Numbered from the stretch's first letter, positions 8,393 to 17,684 are shown. The stretch: 64,000 nucleotides of DNA from Xanthobacteraceae bacterium (GCA_029266425.1 JAQSWY010000006.1:62001-126000); one strand, 5' to 3'. Made by a program: numbers and translations. The notes: generated from the letters alone by a model not told the origin.

Positions 8393-11146
8393 TCAGCCCA
8401 CCTTGCCGGCCAGGGAGCGCGTCGCCTGCGCGGTGATGTTGCGGATCGCCTGGCTGAGCTCGACATGGGCGGCCTGGCCCTTGGCGATGACGAGCTGGGC
8501 GTTCTTGCCGAGGATCTCGCGCTCGCGCGCCGAGAGCTCCTGCGCGGTGCAGACGATGACCGGAATATTGAGCCAGCGCTCGTCGCCGCGCAGATGCCGC
8601 AGGAAGCCGAAGCCGTTCAGCTCCGGCATGTTGAGGTCGAGCAATATGGCGAGCGGCGGCTCGTGCGTGGCGAGCCAGTCCATGCCCTCGCGGCCATTGC
8701 TGAGCGCGATGGCCTTGAACTCCAGCTTCTCAACCGCGCGGGTCATGATCTCACGCGTCGCCGGATCGTCCTCGACGATCAATATGGCGGCGTCCTTGGG
8801 GGCGGTGCCGACGACCGGCACGAGGTGGCGCTTCAGCACCTCGATCAGTTCGTTACGGTCGACCGGCTTGGTCAGCATGGCCGAGGCGCCGAGATTGAAA
8901 CCGAGGCTGCGCTCATTGGTGATGGAGATGATCACCACCGGGATCTCCGCGAGCTCGGGATCCTTCTTCAGCGCCACCAGCACCGACCAGCCGTCGACCT
9001 GGGGCATCATGATGTCGAGGGTGATGGCGTCGGGCTTGTGCAGCCGCGCCATCTCGATCGCCTCCGGCCCGGACTTGGCATAGAGCAGGCTGTAGCCCTC
9101 GCGGGCGAGGTGCGAGCCGATGATGTGGCCGGCGGACGGATCGTCGTCGACCACCAGAACCCGCGGTGCCGACCCTTGCTCGGCCGCCACCTCGACCGGG
9201 GCGGCGGGCTGATCCGCGGCGCCCTCCTCCTTCGTCTTCGGAGCCTCGGCCGGCAAGGTGAGGGTGAAGCAGGAGCCCTTGCCCGGCTCGCTCGCCACCG
9301 TTAGGTCGCCGCCGAGGGTGCGGGCGAAGCTGCGCGAGATGGCAAGGCCGAGCCCGGTGCCGCCGAAGCGGCGCGTGGTCGAATTGTCGGCCTGCGAAAA
9401 GGCCTGGAACAGCCGGCTCATCTGCTGCTCGCTCATGCCGATGCCGGTGTCCGTCACCGAGAAGGCGAGCTTGTGCCCGGCGGCACCCGAGGTGCGCTGC
9501 ACCTTCAGCGTCACCGTGCCGTCCTGCGTGAACTTGGTGGCGTTGCTCAGCAGGTTGAGCAGCGCCTGCTTCACCTTGGTGATGTCGGAGGAGACCTGGC
9601 CGATATCCGCAGGGCAGTCGACCACGAGCGTGTTGCGGTTGTTCGCCGCCAGGGGCGCCACCAGCGTCTCGACATCACGCACCAGGCCCGCCACGTCGAA
9701 GCTCTCGACATAGACCTCCATCCGCCCGGCCTCGATCTTGGAGAGATCGAGTATGTCGTTGATGAGGTGCAGCAGATGATTGCCCGCATTCTCGATCTTC
9801 TGCAGGTCGGGAATGGTCTCGGTGTTGCCGGCGTCGGTGGCGTCTTCCTGGAGGATCTGGCTGTAGCCGATGATGGCGTTGAGCGGGGTGCGCAGCTCGT
9901 GGCTCATATTGGCCAGGAATTCGGACTTCACCTGCGTCGCCCGGTCGGCCTCCTCCTTGGCAGCCTCGAGCTGGGCCTGACGGTGCTGGAGCTCGGTGAC
10001 GTCGGTATAGACTGCGACGATGCCGCCATCATGCGTGCGGCGCTCATTGATCTGCACCCAGCGCCCGTCGGCGAACAGCTCCAGGCGCCCGGTCTCCTCG
10101 CCGCGGTGGCGCAGCCTTTCGGCGATCCACTCCTCCGGCGGCCGGTCGGTGTGGATGCCGAGCTTGACCGCCGTCCGCAACACGTCGGTGAAGCTCATGC
10201 CGGGCACGATGTGCTCGCCGAGACCCGGCTGGAGCTGGCGATAATGGCTGTTCACCAGTTGCAGCCGGTCGTCCTTGTCATAGAGCGCGAAGCCCTGGTT
10301 GATGCTCTCGATGGCGTCGAACAGCGTGTTGCGCTGGTGCTCGGCCTCTTCCGCCAGCGTCTGGCGCTCTTCATAGCTGTCGCGCAGCAATTTGAGCGCC
10401 TCGGTCATCTCGCCGAGTTCGTCGCGCGAGGGCGGCGGCAGCTCGACCTCGTCATCGCCACGGGTGATGCCGCGTATCGCCGTCGACAAGCGGTGCAGCG
10501 GCGTGAGGATCGAGGACAGGATGATGTAGGTCAGGAAGCCGCCGAGCAGAACTGCGCCGATCGTCACCAGCATGGAGAAGCGGGCGCCGGCGCTGAATTC
10601 CTCCAGCACCCCTTGCCGGGCCGACTGGGCCTTGGCGCGCAGCTTGCCTTCTATGTCGTTCAGGATGCGGTCGACATCCATGCCGTCCTGGCGGGCCTGC
10701 GCGAACAGCGTGTTGCCGATCACCCGCTGCTCGTCCGTATAGGCGTCGACCGCCTGTCTGGCGACCGTATCGAAGCGCTGATAGCTCTGGCGCAGCGCGT
10801 CTGCCTCCGCCGGCAGCGTCGCCTTCAACTGGTCGATCTCGCGATCGAGGCGCGCGCGCGCATCGATGGCATTGTTCTCGGCGAGGGTGAGCAGGCTCAC
10901 CGCAAGGTCGGTCTGCCAGTAGCGCAGATCGTGGAAGGCGGAGCGCACGCCGGCCACGATGTCGAGCTGGTCGGCGATCTCCTGCGCTTCCTCCGTGGTC
11001 CTGGAGGCCTCGCCCAGCGTGCGCATCAGATAGAGGCTGCTGCCGATCATGGCGAGGAGCAGCACCACGAACAGGAACACCAGGCGGGCCGTAATGGAGA
11101 ATCGGCCGAGGAAATCCAGCCGCCCGCTTTCCATCTCCACGCTCAT
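8393..11146 (-). CDS. Hybrid sensor histidine kinase with two C-terminal receivers
   Basis: Inner-membrane sensor kinase of 917 aa. Order: helix 1 (about 20-42), a periplasmic helical region (43-190), helix 2 (191-214), HAMP (215-265), a PAS-like domain (273-385; NQGFALYDKDD), HisKA with phospho-acceptor H416 in MSHELRTPLN, HATPase with N box NLLSNATKF and G boxes DTGIGM and GGTGLGL, then receivers with D711 (TLDIMMP) and D837 (LLDLNMP). The ATG at 11146 overlaps the stop of the upstream heme-motif gene (ATGA), so the CxxCH protein is probably its sensory partner. Signal unknown; redox, NO or oxygen is plausible. Confidence 0.93.
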   Translation of the reverse strand: MSVEMESGRLDFLGRFSITARLVFLFVVLLLAMIGSSLYLMRTLGEASRTTEEAQEIADQLDIVAGVRSAFHDLRYWQTDLAVSLLTLAENNAIDARARLDREIDQLKATLPAEADALRQSYQRFDTVARQAVDAYTDEQRVIGNTLFAQARQDGMDVDRILNDIEGKLRAKAQSARQGVLEEFSAGARFSMLVTIGAVLLGGFLTYIILSSILTPLHRLSTAIRGITRGDDEVELPPPSRDELGEMTEALKLLRDSYEERQTLAEEAEHQRNTLFDAIESINQGFALYDKDDRLQLVNSHYRQLQPGLGEHIVPGMSFTDVLRTAVKLGIHTDRPPEEWIAERLRHRGEETGRLELFADGRWVQINERRTHDGGIVAVYTDVTELQHRQAQLEAAKEEADRATQVKSEFLANMSHELRTPLNAIIGYSQILQEDATDAGNTETIPDLQKIENAGNHLLHLINDILDLSKIEAGRMEVYVESFDVAGLVRDVETLVAPLAANNRNTLVVDCPADIGQVSSDITKVKQALLNLLSNATKFTQDGTVTLKVQRTSGAAGHKLAFSVTDTGIGMSEQQMSRLFQAFSQADNSTTRRFGGTGLGLAISRSFARTLGGDLTVASEPGKGSCFTLTLPAEAPKTKEEGAADQPAAPVEVAAEQGSAPRVLVVDDDPSAGHIIGSHLAREGYSLLYAKSGPEAIEMARLHKPDAITLDIMMPQVDGWSVLVALKKDPELAEIPVVIISITNERSLGFNLGASAMLTKPVDRNELIEVLKRHLVPVVGTAPKDAAILIVEDDPATREIMTRAVEKLEFKAIALSNGREGMDWLATHEPPLAILLDLNMPELNGFGFLRHLRGDERWLNIPVIVCTAQELSAREREILGKNAQLVIAKGQAAHVELSQAIRNITAQATRSLAGKVG

Positions 11147-11985
11147 TCGTTCGGCAGGATGACGCTGATGACGCCGCCGAGATCGTGCTCGGCCGCTCCC
11201 TCGCGCGGATAGCCGGTGATGTCGAGCGTACCCTTCGGCGTGCCGTGGCAGGTGAGGCACGAGGCGGCGTAATATTCCGGGACCATCATCCGGAAGGCCG
11301 GCTTGCCCTTGACCTCGACGGTCTCGGCATAGGGCGTCCCGGCTTTCCAGTCCTTGCTGAGGAAGCGGGCCTTGATGACCTCAGTCTCCCAGTCGTCCGG
11401 GCGCGCCTTGCGGTTGCGCACCAGTTCAGGCGGCGCCGTCACCTTCATCGTCGCGCCGCCTTCCACGCGGCGCGCGAAGGCTTCGTTGACGAGACGGGCG
11501 AAGGTCGCCGGGATGAAGCCCTTGAAGCCCAGGCCCTCGCGATTGATGATCGCCTGGTTGTCGTTGATCACGTCGGCGATGGCATCGCGCTGCGCCTTGA
11601 GCATCCGGCCCTGGCGGGTTGCGGGATCGTAGCTCGCCGGGTCGATCCCGGTCGCGGCCTTGTAATTGGCGTCGGCCTCCGCCAGCACCACGGCCGCGGT
11701 CAGCCCCTTGTCGCCGCGCTTCGGGTCGTTGATGTCCTCCTGGTGCTTGGAGATCACCGCCCGGGCGGATTGCAGCATCTTGGCGAGGCTGTCGGCAACG
11801 GTGCGCGACTCGGCGGCCTCGTCCGCGGCGCCCGACACGGCGATGCCGGTGATCAGGACGGACGACGCGACCAGAATGAGCGCGAGGCCCCGCGCAAGGC
11901 TGCGCGTGGTCGCCGGTGATTTGACAGCGTTCAAGGACACCCCCCCGGGTTGGTCCGCCGCGTTTTCCTGTATCCCCTTGATCAT
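11143..11985 (-). CDS. DUF3365 (Tll0287-like) heme-motif sensor protein
   Basis: Membrane-anchored extracytoplasmic protein (280 aa from the ATG at 11985). An N-terminal hydrophobic anchor (ARGLALILVASSVLITGIAV, about 31-50) is followed by a long helical region and a domain containing CLTCHG (C243, C246, H247), the single c-type heme motif expected of DUF3365/Tll0287-like sensors. It overlaps the hybrid kinase start by four bases, implying that it senses redox state or a gaseous ligand for that kinase. The start is uncertain: an in-frame ATG at 12051 and a GTG near residue 16 are alternatives, and none has a well-spaced ribosome-binding site. Confidence 0.85.
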   Translation of the reverse strand: MIKGIQENAADQPGGVSLNAVKSPATTRSLARGLALILVASSVLITGIAVSGAADEAAESRTVADSLAKMLQSARAVISKHQEDINDPKRGDKGLTAAVVLAEADANYKAATGIDPASYDPATRQGRMLKAQRDAIADVINDNQAIINREGLGFKGFIPATFARLVNEAFARRVEGGATMKVTAPPELVRNRKARPDDWETEVIKARFLSKDWKAGTPYAETVEVKGKPAFRMMVPEYYAASCLTCHGTPKGTLDITGYPREGAAEHDLGGVISVILPNE

Positions 11986-12149
11986 CCTATGCGCAACACG
12001 CGCGCGCAAGTTTCTCGGCGAAGTGGTGAATCTCCGCGCCGGAAAATGCATTTGCCGCTCGGTCAGGCGGATTTCCGCCCCGAGGGCAGTCCTTCACAGA
12101 TATCCCCTTCACTGGAGATGCCTTGCGGGCAGCACCGGCAGGCGGCGGC

Positions 12150-12578
12150 TCAGCGCCCCTCGGTCAGCATCGTCTCGTTCGCCTTGAAAGAGAGATAGGC
12201 CTGCCGGCGTTGCTCCGGGGGAGCCATGCAGACGCCGTCGCGCAGGCCGAGCGCGTAGCCGACAATGTCCTGGATGGTCAGGTTGTCCGGCTCCCGCGCC
12301 AGGTCGATCACGTCGTCATCCTCGAACCAGCCCATAAAGGCGTGGGCGACGACAATGCGAACCGGCGCGCCATTGGTGACGACGACCCGGATCCGCTCGA
12401 CCGAGCCATTGCCGTTCCGTGAGATGATCTCCATGGTCCCGCGATTCTCGTCGTCGCATTTCAAGGCGACCGGCAGCATCTGCTCGCCGCTCACGCTGGA
12501 ACCCGTATATGTCGGTGCTGCATGCGCCGCAGACACGCCGAGCAGCATCGATGCTGCCAGGAACATCGCCTTCATCAT
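12150..12578 (-). CDS. Secreted hypothetical protein (142 aa)
   Basis: Unrecognised small periplasmic protein. A clear Sec signal (MKAMFLAASMLLGVSAAHA) precedes mature APTYTGSSV. Two cysteines (in LKCDDENRG and DGVCMAPPE) could form a disulfide. The sequence IQDIVGYALGLRDGVCMAPPEQRRQAY resembles Rap1a/Tai-like immunity domains (a family with conserved Gly-Tyr and Cys residues in a C-terminal helical region), but I hold that weakly. It stands alone; no toxin-like gene is adjacent. Confidence 0.7.
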   Translation of the reverse strand: MMKAMFLAASMLLGVSAAHAAPTYTGSSVSGEQMLPVALKCDDENRGTMEIISRNGNGSVERIRVVVTNGAPVRIVVAHAFMGWFEDDDVIDLAREPDNLTIQDIVGYALGLRDGVCMAPPEQRRQAYLSFKANETMLTEGR

Positions 12579-12985
12579 CGTGATCGTTCCCCGAGTACCG
12601 CCCCTTCAAGTCAGGCTTGTTGCAGTCATTTTGGCGTATTGCCTTTTACACACGCAAGCAAAATCCAAGCCATAATCTTGCGGATTGTTGGTAGGATATG
12701 GCCGTCTTCTGGTATTCGATCGCCATTGCGCGCCCGTCCGGATCGAGGACATGGGCGCGCGATCGGTGAAGGCGGCACAGCCGATTCGGCCGCACTCATT
12801 TGAATTGTATCAATTCGTAACAGCGGGCGGTCTCGCCAGACTCTGCGACAATCGTCCGACGCCCGCGACAAGCTTCCGTGGCGAACGGCGTCTAGGCTGC
12901 ACCTCGTCGCTGCCGGTGCGATCGTGGCCAACAGGCCGCCACAGCGTCCGGAACCGTCCGTCCGTTTCCTGCTGAGGAGTTCGAC
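12579..12985. other. Intergenic promoter region upstream of the Mo-hydroxylase/Sox operon
   Basis: About 400 bases separating divergent genes. The segment 12620-12720 is distinctly AT-richer than its surroundings and likely carries promoters in both directions. I see no clear operator palindrome, RNA or small gene here. The plus-strand frame at 12685-12975 looks non-coding. Confidence 0.55.
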
Positions 12986-13444
12986 ATGGCTCGATTGACG
13001 ATCAATGGCGAGACCCGCGAAGTCGAGGCGGAGCCCGACACGCCGCTGCTCTGGGTGATCCGCGAGCAGGTCGGGCTCACCGGCACCAAGTTCGGCTGCG
13101 GCATCGCCCAGTGCGGCGCCTGCACCGTGCACATCGACGGCGTTCCCACCCGCTCCTGCGTCATGCCGATCAGCAGCGTCGAGGAGGGCTCGAAGATCGT
13201 GACCATCGAGGGCCTCTCGCCCGACGGCTCGCATCCGGTGCAGAAGGCCTGGCTCGCGCTCGATGTGCCGCAATGCGGCTATTGCCAATCCGGCATGATC
13301 ATGTCCGCGGCGGGCCTGCTCGAGGCCAATCCCAAGCCGACCGACGAGGACATCAGCAACGAGATCACCAATATCTGTCGCTGCGGCACCTATAACCGCG
13401 TCCGCGCCGCCATCCATATGGCGGCTGCCGACAAGGCCGGTTGA
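12986..13444 (+). CDS. (2Fe-2S) subunit of molybdenum hydroxylase (IorA-like)
   Basis: Small iron-sulfur electron-transfer subunit of a xanthine-oxidase-family enzyme (152 aa). The plant-type ferredoxin cluster is bound by C38, C43, C46 and C58 ([11 protein letters not shown]), and the second, helical 2Fe-2S domain by C97, C100, C131 and C133 (CGYC and CRC). It matches the small subunits of isoquinoline 1-oxidoreductase and periplasmic aldehyde dehydrogenases. It has no signal peptide; in this group it is exported with the Tat-tagged large subunit that follows. First gene of the operon. Confidence 0.95.
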   Translation: MARLTINGETREVEAEPDTPLLWVIREQVGLTGTKFGCGIAQCGACTVHIDGVPTRSCVMPISSVEEGSKIVTIEGLSPDGSHPVQKAWLALDVPQCGYCQSGMIMSAAGLLEANPKPTDEDISNEITNICRCGTYNRVRAAIHMAAADKAG

Positions 13445-13455
13445 GGGAGGACGCG

Positions 13456-15642
13456 ATGAATTACGTACCGACCGTTTCCCGCCGCAACTTCCTCGCCGGC
13501 TCCGCTGCCACACTGGGCGGCCTGTCGCTCGGCTTCCACGTGCCGCTGGACAATGGACCGTTCAGTGGTGAGGCCCTCGCCCAAGGCGCCGCGCCGGAGA
13601 TCAATGCCTGGGTGGTGGTGAAGCCGGACGACACCGTCGTCATTCGTGTCGCCCGTTCCGAGATGGGCCAGGGCACGCTCACCGGCCTCGCCCAGCTGGT
13701 CGCCGAGGAACTGGAATGCGACTGGTCGAAGGTGACCACCGAATATCCGACCCCCGGCCAGAACCTCGCCCGCGATCGCGTCTGGGGCAGCTTCTCCACC
13801 GGCGGCAGCCGCGGCATCCGCGATTCCCATGAATATGTCCGCAAGGGTGGCGCCACCGCCCGCGAAATGCTGATCGCCGCCGCCGCGGCGGCATGGAAGG
13901 TGCCGGCGAGCGAGTGCCGGGCCTCGAACAGCATCATCACCCATACGCCGACCGGCCGCACCACCACCTATGGCAAGGTCGCCGATGCCGCGGCGCGGAT
14001 GACCCCGCCGAGCGAGATCAAGCTGAAGGATCCGAAGGACTGGAAGGTCGCCGGCAAGCCGCTGCCGCGGCTCGACACCGTCGACAAGCTCACCGGCAAG
14101 CAGGTCTATGGCGCCGATCTCACCATGCCCGGCATGCTCAATGCCGCGGTGAAGGCGTGCCCGGTGTTCGGCGGCAAGGTGGCGAGCTTCAACGCAGCGG
14201 CGGTCGAGAAGATGCCCGGCGTGAAGAAGGTGCTGAAAGTCAACGACAACGCCGTCGCCGTCGTCGCCGACACCTGGTGGCGCGCCAAGGTCGCGCTCGA
14301 CAAGCTGCCCATCACCTGGGACGAGGGCCCCAACAAGGACCTCACCAGCGCCGCCATCGCCGAGACGCTGAAGGCCGGCCTCGACGCCAAGGACGCCTTT
14401 GTCGGCAACAGCCGGGGCGATGCCGGCGCTGCGCTGGCGGGGAGTGGGGCCAAGGTGGTGACGGCGATCTATGCCTTCCCGTACCAGAACCACGCCACAA
14501 TGGAGCCGATGAACGCGACGGCGGTCTACACCGCCGACAAGTGCGAGGTGTGGGTGCCGACGCAGAATGGCGAAGGCAGCCTCGCCGCGGTGGCGGAGGC
14601 CTCGGGCCTGCCGATCCAGCAGTGCGAGGTCTACAAGATCAATCTCGGCGGCGGCTTCGGCCGGCGCGGCAATTTCCAGGACTATGTCCGCCAGGTGGTC
14701 GCCATCGCCAAGACCATGCCCGGCACACCGGTCAAGCTGATCTGGTCGCGCGAGGAGGACATGCTCCACGGCGCCTATCACCCCACCACCCAGGCCAAGC
14801 TGACCGGCGCGCTCGATGCGCAGGGCAACGTGACCGCGCTGCACATGCGCATTTCCGGCCAGTCCATCCTTGCCGCGGTGCGGCCGGAGGGCATGCAGGG
14901 CGGCATGGATCCGGTGGTGTTCCAGGGCCTCACCGAGAAGGCCCCGGAGGGCCATCTCGGCTATACCGTGCCGAACCTCATGATCGACCACGCGATGCGC
15001 AATCCGCCGATCCCGCCGGGCTTCTGGCGCGGGGTCAATCTCAACCAGAACGCGCTCTATGTGGAGTGCTTCATCGACGAGCTGGCGAGCGCGGCCGGCG
15101 TCGAGCCGCTGGCCTTCCGCCGCAAGCTGATGGCGAACCATCCCAAGCACCTCGCGGTGCTGGAGGCGGCGGCCAAGGGCATCGGCTGGGACACCCCGCC
15201 GGAAAAGGGACGCGGCCGCGGCCTCGCCCAGATCATGGGCTTCGGCAGCTACGTCGCCGCCGCCGCCGAGGTGTCGGTCGATGGCGGGCAACTGACCATC
15301 CACCGCATCGTCGCCGCCACCGATCCGGGACACATGGTGAACCCGGCGCAGATCGAGCGGCAGGTGGAGGGCTCCTTCGTCTATGGCCTCTCGGCGTGCC
15401 TCTATGGCGAGTGCACGGTGAAGGGCGGGCGCATGGAGCAGGAAAACTTCGACACCTACGACGTGATGCGCATGGCGCAGATGCCGAAGGTCGAGACCAT
15501 CATTCTCCCTTCTGGCGGCTTCTGGGGCGGCGTCGGCGAGCCCACCATCGCGGTGGCGGCACCGGCGGTGCTGAACGCCATCGCCGCCGCCACCGGCAAG
15601 CGCTTCCGCACCATGCCCTTGAAGAACCACGAGCTCGCCTGA
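13456..15642 (+). CDS. Molybdopterin-binding large subunit of molybdenum hydroxylase (IorB-like), Tat-exported
   Basis: Catalytic subunit (728 aa) of a single-chain-Mo xanthine-oxidase-family enzyme of the IorB type, acting in the periplasm. A twin-arginine signal is present (SRRNFLAGSAATLGG, about residues 8-22). Cofactor and active-site landmarks are GQGTLTGLAQ, GGGFGRRGNFQDYV (cytosine-dinucleotide cofactor region) and the catalytic glutamate in GGVGEPT near the C-terminus, so it should be active. There is no FAD subunit, so electrons must leave through the 2Fe-2S protein, presumably to the cytochrome encoded next. I chose ATG 13456 behind a GAGGGAGG ribosome-binding site. The substrate is unknown: family members oxidise aldehydes or N-heterocycles, and the Sox context suggests a sulfur-containing substrate as an inference only. 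Confidence 0.93.
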   Translation: MNYVPTVSRRNFLAGSAATLGGLSLGFHVPLDNGPFSGEALAQGAAPEINAWVVVKPDDTVVIRVARSEMGQGTLTGLAQLVAEELECDWSKVTTEYPTPGQNLARDRVWGSFSTGGSRGIRDSHEYVRKGGATAREMLIAAAAAAWKVPASECRASNSIITHTPTGRTTTYGKVADAAARMTPPSEIKLKDPKDWKVAGKPLPRLDTVDKLTGKQVYGADLTMPGMLNAAVKACPVFGGKVASFNAAAVEKMPGVKKVLKVNDNAVAVVADTWWRAKVALDKLPITWDEGPNKDLTSAAIAETLKAGLDAKDAFVGNSRGDAGAALAGSGAKVVTAIYAFPYQNHATMEPMNATAVYTADKCEVWVPTQNGEGSLAAVAEASGLPIQQCEVYKINLGGGFGRRGNFQDYVRQVVAIAKTMPGTPVKLIWSREEDMLHGAYHPTTQAKLTGALDAQGNVTALHMRISGQSILAAVRPEGMQGGMDPVVFQGLTEKAPEGHLGYTVPNLMIDHAMRNPPIPPGFWRGVNLNQNALYVECFIDELASAAGVEPLAFRRKLMANHPKHLAVLEAAAKGIGWDTPPEKGRGRGLAQIMGFGSYVAAAAEVSVDGGQLTIHRIVAATDPGHMVNPAQIERQVEGSFVYGLSACLYGECTVKGGRMEQENFDTYDVMRMAQMPKVETIILPSGGFWGGVGEPTIAVAAPAVLNAIAAATGKRFRTMPLKNHELA

Positions 15643-15974
15643 TGCGCCTTAGCTATCTGCTGTTGCCGGCGCTGTGGCTTCTCGCCACCGCGCCGGCAGA
15701 AGCCGCGCCGCCGCGCGGCGCCACCTCCTGCACCGGTTGTCACCCGCGGTCAGCCACGAGCGGCCCCGTGCCGACGCTGACGGGACGCCCGGCGGATGAC
15801 ATCATCACCCAGATGAACGCCTTCAAGACCGGCGAGCGGCAATCGACGGTCATGGTCCGTATCGCCAAGGGCTTCTCCGATGAGGAAATCCGCGCCCTCG
15901 CAGACTGGTTCGCCAACGGCGCCAATGCGAGACCTGCCCAGCCAGCACCGCAGCCGCAGCCTGCCCAGCCGTAG
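15642..15974 (+). CDS. Monoheme cytochrome c, FCSD cytochrome subunit-like
   Basis: Periplasmic class I cytochrome c (110 aa) with a Sec signal (RLSYLLLPALWLLATAPAEA), one heme motif CTGCH at residues 30-34 and a probable axial methionine in TVMVRIAKGFSDEE. The segment AFKTGERQ...RIAKGFSDEEIRALADWFA is the signature of flavocytochrome c sulfide dehydrogenase cytochrome subunits (FccA/SoxE type). It starts within the stop of the preceding gene (TGATG) and its proline-glutamine-rich tail overlaps the next gene by 50 bases. It could accept electrons from the flavoprotein, the Mo hydroxylase, or both. Confidence 0.9.
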   Translation: MRLSYLLLPALWLLATAPAEAAPPRGATSCTGCHPRSATSGPVPTLTGRPADDIITQMNAFKTGERQSTVMVRIAKGFSDEEIRALADWFANGANARPAQPAPQPQPAQP

Positions 15975-17229
15975 GCGCGTGCTCGGCGGTATCGCCGCCG
16001 GCGCCACGGCAGCGATGCTGGGCGGGCCTTCCGCGCTCGCCCAGGCCGCGCCGCGTGTCGTCGTCATCGGCGGCGGCTTCGCCGGGGCGAGCTTCGCCCG
16101 TGCGTTGAGGCAGGAGGATGCGGGAATAGCGGTCACGCTGGTCGAACCCAATGCCCGATACACCGCTTGCCCGCTCAGCAACGCGGTCATTGCCGGGCTC
16201 CGCGAGATCGGCGCGCAGCAATTCGGTTATGACGGGCTCAAGAAGGACGGCATCGCGCTGGTGGCGCAGGCGGCGGTAGGCGTCGATCCCCAGGCGCGCC
16301 GGGTGCGGCTCGCCGACGGCACGAGCCTCGATTATGACCGTCTCGTCGTCGCGCCCGGCATCGACCTGCGCTTCGACGCCATCCCCGGCTATGACTCGAC
16401 GGCGGAGAATGAGATTCCCCATGCCTGGAAGGCGGGCGAGCAGACGCTGCTGCTGCGCCGGCAATTGGAAGCGATGGAGGATGGCGGCCTCGTCGTCATC
16501 TCCGCCCCGGCCAATCCCTTCCGCTGTCCGCCCGGCCCCTATGAGCGGGCGAGCCTCATCGCGCATTTCCTGAAGACCCGGAAGCCGCGCTCCAAGCTCA
16601 TCATCCTCGATGCCAAGGACGCGTTCTCCAAGCAGCGCCTGTTCGAGGCGGCCTGGCAGGAGCTCTATCCCGGCATGGTGGAATGGGTGGCGCTTTCCTT
16701 CGGTGGCCGCGTCACCGAGGTCGACGCGGCGACGAAGACGCTCACCACCGAATTCGGCAATCACCGTGCCGCGGTGGCCAACATCATCCCGCCGCAGCGC
16801 GCCGGCGCCATCGCCGCGAGCGTCGGCGTGGCGGACCAGACCGGCTGGTGCCCGATCGATCCGGTGAGCTTCGAATCCCGCCTGGTGCCGGGCATCCATG
16901 TCGTCGGCGATGCCGCCATCGGCGGCGCCATGCCGAAATCCGCCTTCACCGCCAACGCCCAGGCCAAGGTCTGCGCCGGTGCGGTGGCGAGTATGGTGCG
17001 CGGGCGCGAGCCCGAGGCGCCGAAGCTCATCAACACCTGCTACAGCCTGGTTGCGCCGGACTACGGCATCTCCATCGCCGGCGTCTATCGGCCGAAGGAC
17101 GGCCTGCTGGCCGAGGTCGAGGGCGCCGGAGGCATCAGCCCGCTCAACGCCCCGCGCTCGGTGCGCACTGAAGAGGCAGCCTTCGGCGAGGCGTGGTTCA
17201 CCACCATCACCACCGAGGCCTTCGGATGA
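15925..17229 (+). CDS. soxF: Flavocytochrome c sulfide dehydrogenase flavoprotein (FccB/SoxF)
   Basis: FAD-binding sulfide dehydrogenase subunit (434 aa) acting in the periplasm. A Tat signal is visible (SRRRVLGGIAAGATAAML, about residues 15-32). It has a dinucleotide fold VVVIGGGFAGASFAR at about 45-59, the ACPLSN cysteine region seen at the FAD in this family, FRCPPGPYERA, and a C-terminal FCSD domain with NTCYSLVAPDYGISI containing the second redox cysteine. It oxidises sulfide or polysulfide and passes electrons to a c-type cytochrome. The chosen ATG lies inside the cytochrome gene, which puts the whole Tat signal in the protein; later starts would delete it. Its stop overlaps soxX (ATGA). 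Confidence 0.92.
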   Translation: MRDLPSQHRSRSLPSRRRVLGGIAAGATAAMLGGPSALAQAAPRVVVIGGGFAGASFARALRQEDAGIAVTLVEPNARYTACPLSNAVIAGLREIGAQQFGYDGLKKDGIALVAQAAVGVDPQARRVRLADGTSLDYDRLVVAPGIDLRFDAIPGYDSTAENEIPHAWKAGEQTLLLRRQLEAMEDGGLVVISAPANPFRCPPGPYERASLIAHFLKTRKPRSKLIILDAKDAFSKQRLFEAAWQELYPGMVEWVALSFGGRVTEVDAATKTLTTEFGNHRAAVANIIPPQRAGAIAASVGVADQTGWCPIDPVSFESRLVPGIHVVGDAAIGGAMPKSAFTANAQAKVCAGAVASMVRGREPEAPKLINTCYSLVAPDYGISIAGVYRPKDGLLAEVEGAGGISPLNAPRSVRTEEAAFGEAWFTTITTEAFG

Positions 17230-17681
17230 AGGCCGCCGGGCATTGCGTGGCCTTGCTCGGCGCCGCCCTGATGGCGCCGCAGGAAGCCGGTGCCGCGGAC
17301 GTGCTCGCCACCTACAGCATCCAGGGGGACGCCATCGCCGAGCCGCTCGAAGGCAGCCGCGGCAATGCCGTGGCTGGCGCCGCGCTGATGGCGGACCGCC
17401 AGCGCAGCCTCTGCGTGCTGTGCCATTCCGGTCCGTTCCCCAACCCGCATCTGCAGGGCACGCTGGCGCCGGATCTCACCGGCATCGGGGCGCGGCTGTC
17501 GGAAGGCCAGATCCGGCTGCGCATCGTCGACATGAAGCACCTCAACCCGCAAAGCATCATGCCGGCGTATTATAGGCTCGATGCCGGTGAGAGGGTTGCG
17601 GGCGCGTGGCGCGGCAAGCCGGTGCTTCAGGCCGGCGAGATCGAGGATCTCGTCGCCTATCTCGTGACCTTGAAGGACTGA
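17226..17681 (+). CDS. soxX: Sulfur-oxidation cytochrome SoxX
   Basis: Monoheme c-type subunit of the periplasmic SoxXA enzyme (151 aa), which couples thiosulfate sulfur onto the cysteine of SoxY. A Sec signal (CVALLGAALMAPQEAGA) is followed by heme motif CVLCH (C63, C66, H67) and the Sox-type methionine ligand in NPQSIMPAYY (M112), ending in LVAYLVTLKD. Translationally coupled to soxF by an ATGA overlap. Its partner soxA is three genes downstream rather than adjacent. Confidence 0.93.
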   Translation: MKAAGHCVALLGAALMAPQEAGAADVLATYSIQGDAIAEPLEGSRGNAVAGAALMADRQRSLCVLCHSGPFPNPHLQGTLAPDLTGIGARLSEGQIRLRIVDMKHLNPQSIMPAYYRLDAGERVAGAWRGKPVLQAGEIEDLVAYLVTLKD

Positions 17682-17684
17682 CGT

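Noticed and set aside
12150-12578. Immunity protein of a type VI toxin pair
   Set aside because: The C-terminus vaguely resembles Rap1a/Tai-like immunity domains, but no toxin or secretion gene is adjacent and the resemblance is weak.
12685-12975. 96-codon plus-strand frame upstream of the Mo-hydroxylase operon
   Set aside because: Lies in the AT-shifted promoter region and has no conserved pattern.
13390-15630. Very long minus-strand open frame opposite the Mo-hydroxylase large subunit (about 746 codons)
   Set aside because: It is histidine-, arginine- and glycine-rich without any family motif and mirrors a clear gene; long antisense frames are expected at this GC content.
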